From assembly GCF_000372725.1 (NCBI RefSeq), contig NW_005201102.1:232054-296053 (forward strand): a DNA stretch of 64,000 nt, written 5' to 3'. Within the stretch, counting starts at the first letter, position 1, and each line of letters starts with the position of its first letter. The stretch comes from Emiliania huxleyi CCMP1516. Lineage: Eukaryota; Haptophyta; Isochrysidales; Noelaerhabdaceae. The notes under the pieces are model-generated. The model did not search any database, was not told the DNA's origin, and worked only from the letters and a program-made list of their open reading frames with translations. Below are positions 49,337 through 58,374 of this stretch, in pieces. The position numbers were made by a program, and so were the translations under genes.

Positions 49337-52300
49337 TCACTTTGCCGACGCGTTTGACTTGTCGATGGCGACCTCGCTCGCCGCGTCGAGCATGACCGTC
49401 TTGTGGAGGGCGAGCCGGCTCTTCTCCGAATTGCGCCCGTTCCACCACTCGATGAACTCGGCCTAGAGTCGCAGACACCGCCGCGTGAGAGGACGACGCC
49501 CCGCCCCAGTGCCGGGCCGCTCTCGATTGGCCCCCGTCCTCGGAGAGCTTGCCGTTCTCCGAGCGGTCCGCCTAGAAAAAAGGACGACAACAAGCGTGCG
49601 CACGAAAGAAGAAACGCGAGCGCGCCTCTGCCGTTCTCCGAGCGGTCCGCCTCTTTGAACTTTATCCGCCGGTGCTCGTCGCTGCGGAAGGGGAAGCCCA
49701 GCTTGGCGGCCGCCTCTCCGAGCTGCTTCTCGTCGAGGTACCCGGCGTTCGCCTAGGAAAAGAAACACGTTCCCAGGGAAAAGAAGCGTGTGCGGCTCGT
49801 CGAGGCCCCACGGCGTTCGCCTTGTCGACCGACAGGAAGATGTCGTGCAGGTCGGTGAAGGTGGCCGCCTAGAAAACAGAAGACAAACTGGTCTCGCAAA
49901 AAAAGAAATGTGCCGCGGGTCGGTGGAGGTGGCCGCCTTGAGTGTGGCGCCGCGCTTGTCGGCGACGGGCCCGCCGAACTCGCCGATGTACTCTTGCGCA
50001 ACCTTGATCTGCCTCGCCTTCTCCGCGCTGGACCAGCCGAGCTCCTCCGCCATCAGCGCCGCCACCCGCGGGATGGCTTGCTTCGCCGCCTAGGGTAAGG
50101 GAAGGTAAACTTCTCCACACACACGAGGTGGTGGGGCAAGGGGGGGCAACCCTCGCGTCTCCACGTCTGACGACAGGAGCCCCACGGCATTCAGAGCGCA
50201 AGGCCCAGTGCGCGTGGGTGAGCGGTGTGTGTGTGCGTGCCTCGGAGTTGAGGAAGGCCAGCCGCATCCGGGTCGTCAGCATGTCCTTCACGCTGACCGC
50301 GAGCTCGTGCCTACAGGACACTTCCTGGACACCTCCTGGACCTCTTCTGGACCCCTCCTGGGCCTCTCCTGGACATGTGCCTGCGGGGCGTGTCGCGGAC
50401 GTGTCGCGGACATGTCTTGGAGGCGTCTTGGAGGCTCACGGGCATGTCGAGGAGGGCTCGCGGACATGGACGTGTCTTGGACGTGTCTTGGAGTTCACGG
50501 ACACGTCTCTCGGACATCTCTCGGACATCTCTCGGACATCTCTCGGACATCTCTCTCGGACATCTCTCGGACATCTCTCGGCTATGTCTCTCGCCGGCAC
50601 GCGTAGAGGACCTCGGCCTCGATGTACGGGTAGCTGGGCGAGATGCGGCGGCCTAGAAGAAAAAAAGAGACGGCGTCGGAGAAAAGAAAGACGACGCGCG
50701 GGCAGCTGGGCGAGTCTCGGCGGCCCATGTGGCCGCCGCCGTCGGTCGGCACGCCCGCGCGCGAGACGGTGCGCTGCAGCCGCGCGCCCGACAAGGATGG
50801 CTGCGCTAGCTCGCAGACGTGGAAAGCTGCGGTGCCTACCCTTGAGCAGTCCGCCGTATCTCCCCGCATCTCCCCGCATCTCCCCGCATCTCCCCGCATC
50901 TCCCCGCATCTCCCCGCAACTCCCCGCATCTCCCCGCATCTCCCCGCATCTCGTGGCGTCTCGTGGGAGGCTGCGGCGCGCCGTAGGCATGGCAGAGGTG
51001 CTTGGCAACCTCTGTGGAGACGTTGTACGCCTGCACGAGCTGCACGTGCAGCAGCGAGTGGAAGCCATCGCCGCCGAGCAGCTTGATCTCCTGCGGGGAG
51101 ATCACCCGAGATCACCCGAGGTTGCCCGAGATTGCCCTCGCCGCCGAGCAGGGATGTCCTTGGAGACGCAGGGCTTCGCGTGGGCGAGCGGAGCGCCCTT
51201 GAAGGCGACCACCTGTCGAGTGGTCCGAGGGGAGGTCGAGGGGAGGTCGAGGGGAGGTCGAGGGGAGGTCGAGGGGAGGTCGAGGGGAGGTCGAGGGGAG
51301 GTCGAGGGGAGGCCGAGGGGAGGTCGAGGGGAGGTCGAGGGGAGGTCGAGGGGAGGTCGAGGGGAGGTCGAGGGGAGGTCGAGGGGAGGTCGAGGGGAAG
51401 CCGAAGGGAGCCGAGGGGAAGCCGAGAGGGAGCCGAGGGGAGCCGAGGGGAACCGAGGGGAAACGGGGAATCTCGGGGAATCTCGGGGAATCTCGGGGAA
51501 TCTCGGCAACCTTGTCGATGAGCTCCTCCGCCATCGCGCGGTAGGTGGACCACTTTCCGCCGCAGATGAAGGACACGCCTGCAGAAAAAGAAAACAGAGA
51601 GGGATCGAAGCCCACAAGAGAGGCGCGTGTGGCCCGCCGCAGAAAAGGGGAGGCGCCTGCGGGAAAAAGAAGAGCGGGCTCGGAGTGAGGCATACCAGAG
51701 CGGCCCGCCGCAGAGGGAGGAGACGCCCGTGTGCTCGTCGTGCCCGATGGCGTGGTGGCGGCTTACCGGCGCGTCTATCGGAGGAAAGAGAAACAGCATA
51801 GGAAAGGACAGACAGCGCGGGCGTGGTGGCGGGAGACCGGCGCGCCCGGAGGCGCGTTCGGGTCTCGGTAGAGGGGCCTCCACCCTTGCCACGCAGAGAT
51901 GACGTCGGAGCGGCGGAGGCGGATGTCGGAAGAGAGGCACGACGCCGCCTATGCCCAGACCTCCCCCTATCCCCCCATACCTCCCCACATCCCCCCATCT
52001 CTCCCCATCTCTCCCCTTCACGCCTGTGAGCAGACCCCCGCTCTTGTGGCTTCACGAAGTCTCTCCCCACATCTCCCCACATCTCCCCACATCTCCCGCT
52101 ATCTCCGCCTCGTTGACGAGGTACTGGATCTCGTCCTCCGTGACGTGCGGCGAGGAGGTCGCGTCGCACTTCTTGTCGGTCGAGCCAACCACCGTGTTGC
52201 CCAGCCACGGCAGAAAGTACATCGTCGCGCCGCGCGAGTTGCGCAGCTCGCCTGAAGGCAGACACTTGTGTCGGCTGTCTCCCGGCTGCCTCTCGGCTGC

Positions 52301-54784
52301 CTCTCGGCTGCCTCTCGGCTGCCTCTCGGCTGCCTCTCGGCTGCCTCTCGGCTGCCTCTCGGCTGCCTCTCGGCTGCCTCTCGGCTGCCTCTCGGCTGCC
52401 TCTCGGCTGCCTCTCGGCTGTCTCTCGGCTGTAGCTCGCAGAAGCCCATGCCGCCCGGAGTGAAGTAGCCGGGCAGGACGATGTGGCAGCCGGCGGCGGC
52501 GGCGACCGCCTTGGGGGGGAGATGTGGGGAGATGTGGGGAGGGATGGGGAGGGATGGGGAGGGATGGGGAGGGATGGGGAGGGATGGGGAGGGATGGGGA
52601 GCGATGGCTCGGGGGCCTCTGGCGGCCGCCTGACGAGCCACGCAGCGCGCGCCGGTGGCCGACCCGGCTCTCGGACCCACCGTGCGCGAACCCTATAGAT
52701 GAATCCCGCACCCTTCAGAGANNNNNNNNNNNNNNNNNNNNNNNNNNNNNNNNNNNNNNNNNNNNNNNNNNNNNNNNNNNNNNNNNNNNNNNNNNNNNNN
52801 NNNNNNNNNNNNNNNNNNNNNAGAAAGAAAAACAGGAGAAAAAAGAAGATAAAATAGAAGAAAAAAAGAAATGGAAGGGAGAAAAAAAAGTAAAGAAAGT
52901 GAAAAGGAAAAAGAAGAAAAAGAGAAAAAAAAAGAAAAAGAGAAAAATAAAAGAAAAGAAAGAGGAAAAAGTAAAAAATAAGAAAAAAAGAAATACAAAA
53001 AGCAGAAGGGAAAAAAGAAAAAAAAAAAAAAAGGAAAAAGAGAAAAAAGAAAAAAGAAAAAAAAAAGAAGAAAACAAAAAAAGGAAAAAAGAAAAAGAAA
53101 AGAAAAAGAAGAAAAGAAAAGGGGGGGGGGGGGGGGAGGGCATGGGGGCGGGGAGGGGCAGGCGCCTTGTCGGCCCCCGGGTCCTCCATGCGCCGCACCG
53201 AGTCGAGGAAGGGGCCGGTGGCGAGGACGATCGCCTTTGCCTTCACCACGAACTGCTCGCCTAACCTCGGGCGAGCCTCGGCTGAGCCTCGGCTGAAGCT
53301 TGGCTGAACCTCGGCTGCACTTCGATCGCCTCTCGGCTGAACCTCGGCTGCACCTCGGCCGCCTCTCGGCTGCACCTCGGCCGCCTCTCGGCTGTCTCTC
53401 GCTGCCTCTCGGCCGCCTCTCGGCTCTCTCTCGGCCGCCTCTCGGCTGTCTCTCGGCGGTCTCTCGGCGGTCTCTCGGCGGTCTCTCGGCGGTCTCTCGG
53501 CGGTCTCTCGGCGGTCTCTCGGCTCTCTCTCACCCGTCAGCTTGTCAACACACGTCACGCCGGTCGCCGTCGCGCCGTCCGGACCGCCGTGCACGAACCC
53601 TAAAAAAGAAAAACACACGCCTCAAAGAAAGCAAACCGAGGGGCGCCGCGTGCCGCCGTGCACGACTCCTAAAAAGGGAAAACAACACGCCCCCCGTGAA
53701 AAAGAAAGAAAGGCGCCGGCGGCGCCGCCGTGCCGCCGGTGCGCGGCGCCCGTCATCTCGACATAGTTTGCAATTGTCGCGCCCTTCATCGCCGCGGTGA
53801 GCGCGATGGCGGTGCCTGTTCACAGCCGAAGGTGTGAAGAGACGCTGTCCACAGCTTCATCGCCGCGGTGAGCGCGATGGCGGTGCCTGTTCACAGCCGA
53901 AGGTGTGAAGAGACGCTGTTCACAGCTTCATCGCCGCGGTGAGCGCGATGGCGGTGCCGGTGCGGGCGTCGTTGTGCATCGCCTCGCAGTAGACCGCCGA
54001 GTAGAGCGGCGCCTAGTCTCGGCCAATCTCGGCCGATCTCGGGTGATCTCGGCCGATCTCGGGTGATCTCGGGTGATCTCGGGTGATCTCGGGTGATCTC
54101 GGGTGATCTCGGCCGATCTCGGCCGATCTCGGCCCATCTCGGCCCATCTCGGGTCATCTCGGGTCATCTCGGGTCATCTCGGGTCATCTCGGGTCATCTC
54201 GGGTCATCTCGGGTCATCTCGGGTCATCTCGTGTCATCTCGGGCGATCTCGGGCAATCTCGGGTCATCTCGGGTCATCTCGGGTCATCTCGGGCCATCTC
54301 GGGTCATCTCGGGTCATCTCGGGTCATCTCGGGTCATCTCGGGTCATCTCGGGTCATCTCGGGTCATCTCGGGTCATCTCGTGTCATCTCGGGCGATCTC
54401 GGGCCATCTCGGGTGATCTCGGCCGATCTCGGCCGATCGGGGCCTCGAGCTGCGGGAAGTTCTTCTTTGTCTCGCGCGCAGACATGACGTAGGCGGGCGG
54501 CGCCTGTTCACAGCAGGCGGTGTGAAGAGAAGCTGTTCACAGCCCGACGGCGCAGACATGACGCAGGCGGGCGGCGCGTTGAAGCCTACGGACATGTCTC
54601 GGACATGTCTCGGACATGTCTCGGACATGACGCGGGCGGGGCGGCGCGGTGATGCCGGCGAGCAGGTCGTAGAAGACAAAGGCGGGGTAGGCGAGGATTG
54701 GAAGGATGGAGTAGAAGGGGTGGTTGAAGTACGGCGGCCACTGGACCAGTGTCTTGAAGGGCACCGCCTAGTGTGAGGGTCAGG

Positions 54785-54816
<32 letters not shown>

Positions 54817-55935
54817 CAGGGTTAGGGTTAGGGTTAGGGTTAGGGTTGGGGCCTGCGGTACTCGACGAGGTCGACATAATACTCATAACAGTCCTAGGAG
54901 TCATAGTCGTGGGAATCCCATCCCTCCTCGAAGAGGCGGACGTGAGATCCTCGCCATCAGGGTGACACTAGTCATGATCTGAATCATAGGAAGAGGAGTC
55001 ATGAGAAGAAGAAGACTGCACGCGGCAGACTCGAGGAGGTGGAAGTACTAGTCATACTCCTCATCGTAGTACTCGCAACAGTACTGCCTGCGGCACGTAC
55101 TCGACGAGATGCGGCTGCTGCCCCGCGAGCCACGACCGCTCCTGGCAGCACTCGTACACCATCAGGAACTCGGAGATGAACTTCTGCAGCGACGAGACGG
55201 GCGCCTAGGAAGGTTCAGAGAAGGTTCAGGGAAGGCTCCCGGAACTCGGAGAGGAGCTTCTGCAGCGACGAGACGGGCGCCGTGAGCGTCTTGCGGTCCA
55301 GCAGCTCGGCGAACGCCACCTGCCAGTGCTCTCCCGCTGTGAGGTTGTGCGAGCTCGGTGTCCTGGCATTGCCAACACACCGGCCTAAGACCTGGAGGTA
55401 CTTGAAGCCGCCCCAGATCAGCTTTGAGCTGCGGCTCGACGTCTCGTTCGCAAAGTCGCCCCGCTCGACGCACGCCTAGGAAGCTTCAGAGAAGGTTCAG
55501 GGAAGGTTCAGTCGCCCCGCTCGACGCACGGCTGGCAGGGAGTGCGGCTGTGGATATGGGCAGTGGCGGCTGTGGCGGGTAGCGTGGCAGCAGTGTCGAG
55601 CGCGAATCCAGCCCCTCACGGCGGCATCCCCTCACCGTCTTGAGGCCGCGCGTCGCCGCATCGAGCGCAGCGCCGGCGCCGGTGCAGCCCGCGCCGACGA
55701 TCAGGACGTCAAACTCCTCGCCCGACTTGAGCGCCGCCACCATCTCACTCCGTTTCCGGAGGCTCTGCGGATCCTGGCCTCTGTCGACGAGCGACTGAAA
55801 ACGTTGGATCTTCCGCTTGAGCGGCGTGCCGGCGAAATCATTCTCCTCCGGCTTCCTGAGGAGGACGGAGCCGACGACGCCGCCGACCACGAGGCCGGCT
55901 GCTCCCCGCAGCGGCGTTAGCCGCGGCAGCACCAT
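49337..55935 (-). CDS. GPD2: FAD-dependent glycerol-3-phosphate dehydrogenase with C-terminal EF-hands, 24 exons
   Basis: Exons 55935-55636, 55475-55281, 55204-55088, 54767-54648, 54503-54444, 54012-53958, 53815-53750, 53599-53534, 53260-53166, 52509-52440, 52251-52109, 51948-51846, 51774-51727, 51578-51511, 51212-51159, 51090-50982, 50835-50725, 50652-50601, 50310-50241, 50089-49937, 49868-49821, 49752-49651, 49571-49539 and 49462-49337 total 2,364 bases, 787 aa. Domains in order: a basic/hydrophobic N-terminus (possible mitochondrial import), the FAD site VLIVGAGCTGAGAALDA, ERGDFANETSSRSSKL, the substrate-side ATGPFLDSVRRM, FICGGKWSTYRAMAEE, and two C-terminal EF-hands, the second canonical (DRSENGKLSEAE). 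The enzyme oxidises glycerol-3-phosphate to DHAP and feeds electrons to quinone; Ca2+ may tune it. It is the best gene here for the duplicated-exon introns. Confidence 0.92.
50500..50585. repeat. (CTCGGACAT)n repeats in GPD2 intron 18
   Basis: Units of 10-14 bases (TCTCTCGGACATC). Similar GGACATGTCTC units fill part of intron 4 (54585-54628). Confidence 0.8.
50838..50955. repeat. 10-bp minisatellite (CCCCGCATCT)n in GPD2 intron 16
   Basis: About eight or nine units, between an exon end in CTACG and an exon start in GCACCGC. Confidence 0.85.
51226..51400. repeat. 10-bp minisatellite (GGGAGGTCGA)n in GPD2 intron 14
   Basis: About 17 near-identical units, followed to 51500 by degenerate GCCGAGGGGA and TCTCGGGGAA units. 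Confidence 0.9.
52269..52432. repeat. 11-bp minisatellite (TGCCTCTCGGC)n in GPD2 intron 10
   Basis: About 14 units. In gene sense the intron starts GCGAGCTACAG and the next exon starts GCGAGCTGCGC. Confidence 0.9.
52514..52605. repeat. 10-bp repeats (GGGGAGATGT / GGGGAGGGAT)n in GPD2 intron 9
   Basis: Two related units in succession on the 3' side of the large intron 9. Confidence 0.85.
52650..52700 (-). repeat. partial extra copy of GPD2 exon 8 start
   Basis: In gene sense, AGGGTTCGCGCACGGTGG and the following bases resemble exon 8 (AGGGTTCGTGCACGGCGG, 53600 downward). Either another copy unit inside intron 9 or an assembly artefact beside the gap. Confidence 0.5.
52722..52821. other. assembly gap (100 N)
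   Basis: A run of exactly 100 N inside GPD2 intron 9, so true length is unknown. It lies between a partial copy of exon 8 and a polypurine tract. Confidence 0.98.
52822..53140. repeat. polypurine (GAAAA)-rich tract ending in a G run
   Basis: About 320 bases almost wholly A and G on the plus strand, then GGGGGG... at 53121-53136. In GPD2 sense it is a polypyrimidine tract. The Phe/Lys-rich frames here are artefacts. Confidence 0.9.
53390..53533. repeat. 10-bp repeats (CTCTCGGCGGT)n in GPD2 intron 8
   Basis: Runs of TCTCTCGGC[GT]G units, grading into CCTCGGCTGAA units to 53265. Confidence 0.85.
53816..53957. repeat. two 71-bp units forming GPD2 intron 6
   Basis: Each unit is (gene sense) a 33-base copy of the start of exon 7 followed by CTGTGAACAGCGTCTC...GGCTGTGAACAG. 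Exon 7 itself then begins with the same 33 bases. The two units differ at only one or two bases, so the duplication is recent. Confidence 0.92.
54016..54440. repeat. 10-bp minisatellite (GGTCATCTCG)n filling GPD2 intron 5
   Basis: About 42 units over 425 bases with variants GGTGATCTCG, GCCGATCTCG and GGCCATCTCG. It contains a higher-order repeat: the order of variant units at about 54150-54260 is repeated at 54300-54410. Confidence 0.92.
54774..54850. repeat. interstitial telomere-type repeats in GPD2 intron 3
   Basis: Seven or eight GGGTGA units pass into four or five perfect TTAGGG units (54829-54848). In gene sense (CCCTAA) they lie just upstream of the exon 4 splice acceptor. Confidence 0.9.
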
Positions 55936-56666
55936 GCAGGGGCTGTGGCACCGTGATCAGCACGTTGTCGGCGGTGACACAGAACCTTGGAGAATCGTGC
56001 AAAAAATTTGTTGCGCAAAACACAGACAAAGTGGGGTGGGGGGGGTGGTGGCGGCGTGCCGTCCTCCCATCCCTCCCTTGGGGTGTGCGCTTTCTTTCTT
56101 TCTTTTGGGGGCAAGGGGAGGCGACCCTCGCATTTGGGGCCCTCGGGCCCGCGTCGTCTTCTGTCTCGCGTCCACCCATACCGCGTTGGTGTCCAGTCCG
56201 AGCCTGACTGTCCTTCGCCTTTCTATCTCATCTAAGCCCGCTGGGTGCGCTATTTAGCTCCGGCACATTGTGTGGGAGCACTCGGAGTGCAGTCACATCA
56301 GCCTCACTCACACCCAGGGCCCCACACAGCTCACAGGCACCGTGGGGAACTCCAAGTGCTTCTTGCGTCCTGTGCCAGCGAGTGAATTTTGTGAAAGAAA
56401 CAAACCGCGGGCTGACACGCACTCTCTTGTCGTCTTCTCTTCCTCTCTCGCGGCGCACACATGGACATGCTCATGTTGAGACGCACCGGTGCCGGTCGTC
56501 TCTAGAGTACGGAAGAGCAGAAGTGCGGGCCGTCGCCTCCACATCTCTACCCTCCACGGGTGCGCAGCGGCGACCGGTCGCCCCGCGACTGGCCGTGGCG
56601 TTGCAGCAGCATCGGCCGCACCTCGCCTGGCGGGCGCGTCGCGCAGACTCCCCCTGTGTGTCTGCC
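55936..56666. other. intergenic with a dispersed repeat
   Basis: The repeat shared with 2692-2750 lies at 56045-56105. Upstream region of GPD2 and 3' flank of the chalcone-isomerase-like gene; no gene is supported. Confidence 0.45.
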
Positions 56667-57324
56667 TCAGCCGAGCACCTTGCCCGCGAGATAGCCCACG
56701 CCGGCGCCCACGAGCGCGCCCTTCCGCGCAGGCGAGAGAAGGCCGCACGCTGCGGGTTGGGCGCCCTCGCCGGCGGCGTTCATCGTGCAGACGGCGTTCC
56801 GGTCCGTGTAGATGGCGGCAAAGGCGGAGCAGAGCGCCTTGGAGCCGACGGCACCGAGCGGCTTCTGGTTGACCGAGACGGACAGCTTCGAGCCGCCCGT
56901 CGCAAACTCGAGCTCCGTCCCCTTGGGAGCGCCGTTCGGCAGGCCGCTCAGCAAGCACGTCTCAAACTCCTCAATCTGCTTCGCGTCCTTGCAGCGCGGC
57001 TTGAGCGCATCGGCGAGAGCGGACGCCATCTTCTGTGCGCCGACGCCGTACGACATCCGCAGGAGAAACGTGCCAGAGTCGTATTCACCGACCGCGTACA
57101 CCTTGATCGGGCCCTTGGTCCGCACGCCGAGCCTCGAGAGAGAGCCACCCTTGTGCTTGTCAGGGAAGCTGATGCCGGTGCGCGGCTCGACCGAGGCGTG
57201 GACCGCGGCGAAGCAGGCGAGCAGAGCCTACGGGATGGAGCGAGGGGCGTTATGGCGACAGTGTCTGCCGGCGCGGGTGTGTGTCGCCACCCGGAGAGCG
57301 CCAGACCGTCGCGAGCTTGGACAT
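56667..57324 (-). CDS. chalcone-isomerase-like domain protein, secretory signal
   Basis: Exon 1 (57324-57307, MSKLAT) and exon 2 (57227-56667) around a 79-bp GT-AG intron; 192 aa. The join gives a signal peptide MSKLATALLACFAAVHAS. The domain reads VEPRTGISFPDK, LGVRTKGPIKVYAVGEY, LLRMSYGVGAQKM, KGTELEFATGG and a final helix-rich part, matching the order of blocks in chalcone-flavanone isomerase / CHI-like (fatty-acid-binding) proteins. Whether the isomerase residues are present cannot be judged by eye. The C-terminus (GALVGAGVGYLAGKVLG) is a small hydrophobic tail, perhaps a membrane anchor. Confidence 0.7.
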
Positions 57325-57755
57325 TTTCGTTATTCTCAAAAGAAAAAAACATGAACGGCGCTCTCCAAAAGAAATCAACGGGGTGGGGGGGGGGGGGGAG
57401 CAAAAGGGAACGCCGTCATGTGCGCCTGTACCGTGCACGCTGCCGTAGCGGCACAACTGTCCCGACTGAGGGCTGCTCAGGCGGGAAGCCCAATGGATGA
57501 GGAGTCCCTTCTGCACTAGTTGGGTCAGGCGGGAGATGAGCGCCGTGCTGCCCACCGTCGGCAGTGCCAGCTATCATGCCCGCACTGTCCGCCGACCGCC
57601 GCCACGAGAGCGATTGCTCTAGCTCCGCAGCGATCGTGTGCCGGTCCGGCTGGACCGAGAGGTGGGTAGCAGGAGTTAAAGGTACATTAGAACAGGAGTT
57701 CGGTAAGAGGAAAAGGGCTCCCTAACTCAAGCTACCTTACCTTGAGTTCGGTACC
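57325..57755. other. intergenic
   Basis: No gene seen; contains a G run at 57386-57397. Confidence 0.4.
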
Positions 57756-58091
57756 CTACGGTATCAATGAAGCCGTCGTCATTCTGGTCCTCTCCAAACT
57801 TGCCGCGGGTGAGGTAGCACAGCGACGTCTCCGCCGCGGCCAGCTCATTGCGCCGCTTCTTCCCGCCACGAGCCGCTCAGGGTCGGCGAAGCGCATGCCA
57901 ATCACCTCCTTGATCTCGAAGCAGTATGTCGGCACGACCGCGTCGTCTCCTCCGCCGTCGGCGAGGCGCAAAGCGCTCCGCCGTGGCCGCCTTCTGGCAT
58001 TTGCAGCGGGGGTACACATGGTGCGGCGCGCGTACTTGAGCACACCGTGGTTGGTGCAGTTGGCGCACGTGCCTGTGGGATAGGGCGCCAT
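57756..58091 (-). CDS. possible small zinc-finger/EF-hand protein with a frame break
   Basis: The ATG at 58091 (MAPYPTGTCANCTNHG) starts a CxxCxxHG motif that recalls the first ligands of DM-type zinc fingers; one base out of frame the sequence VYPRCKCQKAATAERF continues the likeness. The same strand later reads YCFEIKEVIGMRFADPERL in the first frame and, in a third frame, GKFGEDQNDDGFIDT, a good EF-hand loop. So at least one, perhaps two, frame changes lie inside. It may be a gene with tiny introns, a pseudogene or draft errors. Confidence 0.3.
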   Translation of the reverse strand: MAPYPTGTCANCTNHGVLKYARRTMCTPAANARRRPRRSALRLADGGGDDAVVPTYCFEIKEVIGMRFADPERLVAGRSGAMSWPRRRRRCATSPAASLERTRMTTASLIP

Positions 58092-58107
58092 GGCGACGCA
58101 CGCGCTC

Positions 58108-58170
58108 CGGGTATTTTTCGGGTATACCTGAAAACTCTCGGGTATACCCGGGTTGGCGGGTTTTACCCGG
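58108..58170. repeat. GGGTATACC fold-back relative
   Basis: CGGGTATTTTTCGGGTATACC with downstream CTCGGGTATACCCGGG; related to the element at 36770-36960. Confidence 0.65.
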
Positions 58171-58374
58171 CGCGCCGGCCACCTGGGTCGGTCCGAGGGT
58201 GTCCCAGGAATGATCAGAATGGCAAGGGCCAGAGGCCGATTTTCGCGGTCAGAAAAACTCCTCTTTCCGGGGGAGACACCGGGAAGTAACCACCACATTT
58301 GTGGGGGGTCGTGAACTCGTCGTTTTATGTGAACGGCGTCCCAGTACTGACTTCTGACCGTCGTCTGTCGTTGT

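Noticed and set aside
52715..53143. Phe-rich or Lys-rich ORFs around the N gap
   Set aside because: Products of the polypurine tract and unknown bases; not coding.
54011..54850. CRISPR-like arrays (regular short repeats)
   Set aside because: Units are 10-12 bp, contiguous, without unique spacers, in eukaryotic introns; these are minisatellites.
55392..55475. A separate short GPD2 exon ending at CTCCAG with a GT donor at 55391
   Set aside because: The frame continues without a stop to 55281, and no acceptor in phase exists between; a single exon 55475-55281 fits the family length better.
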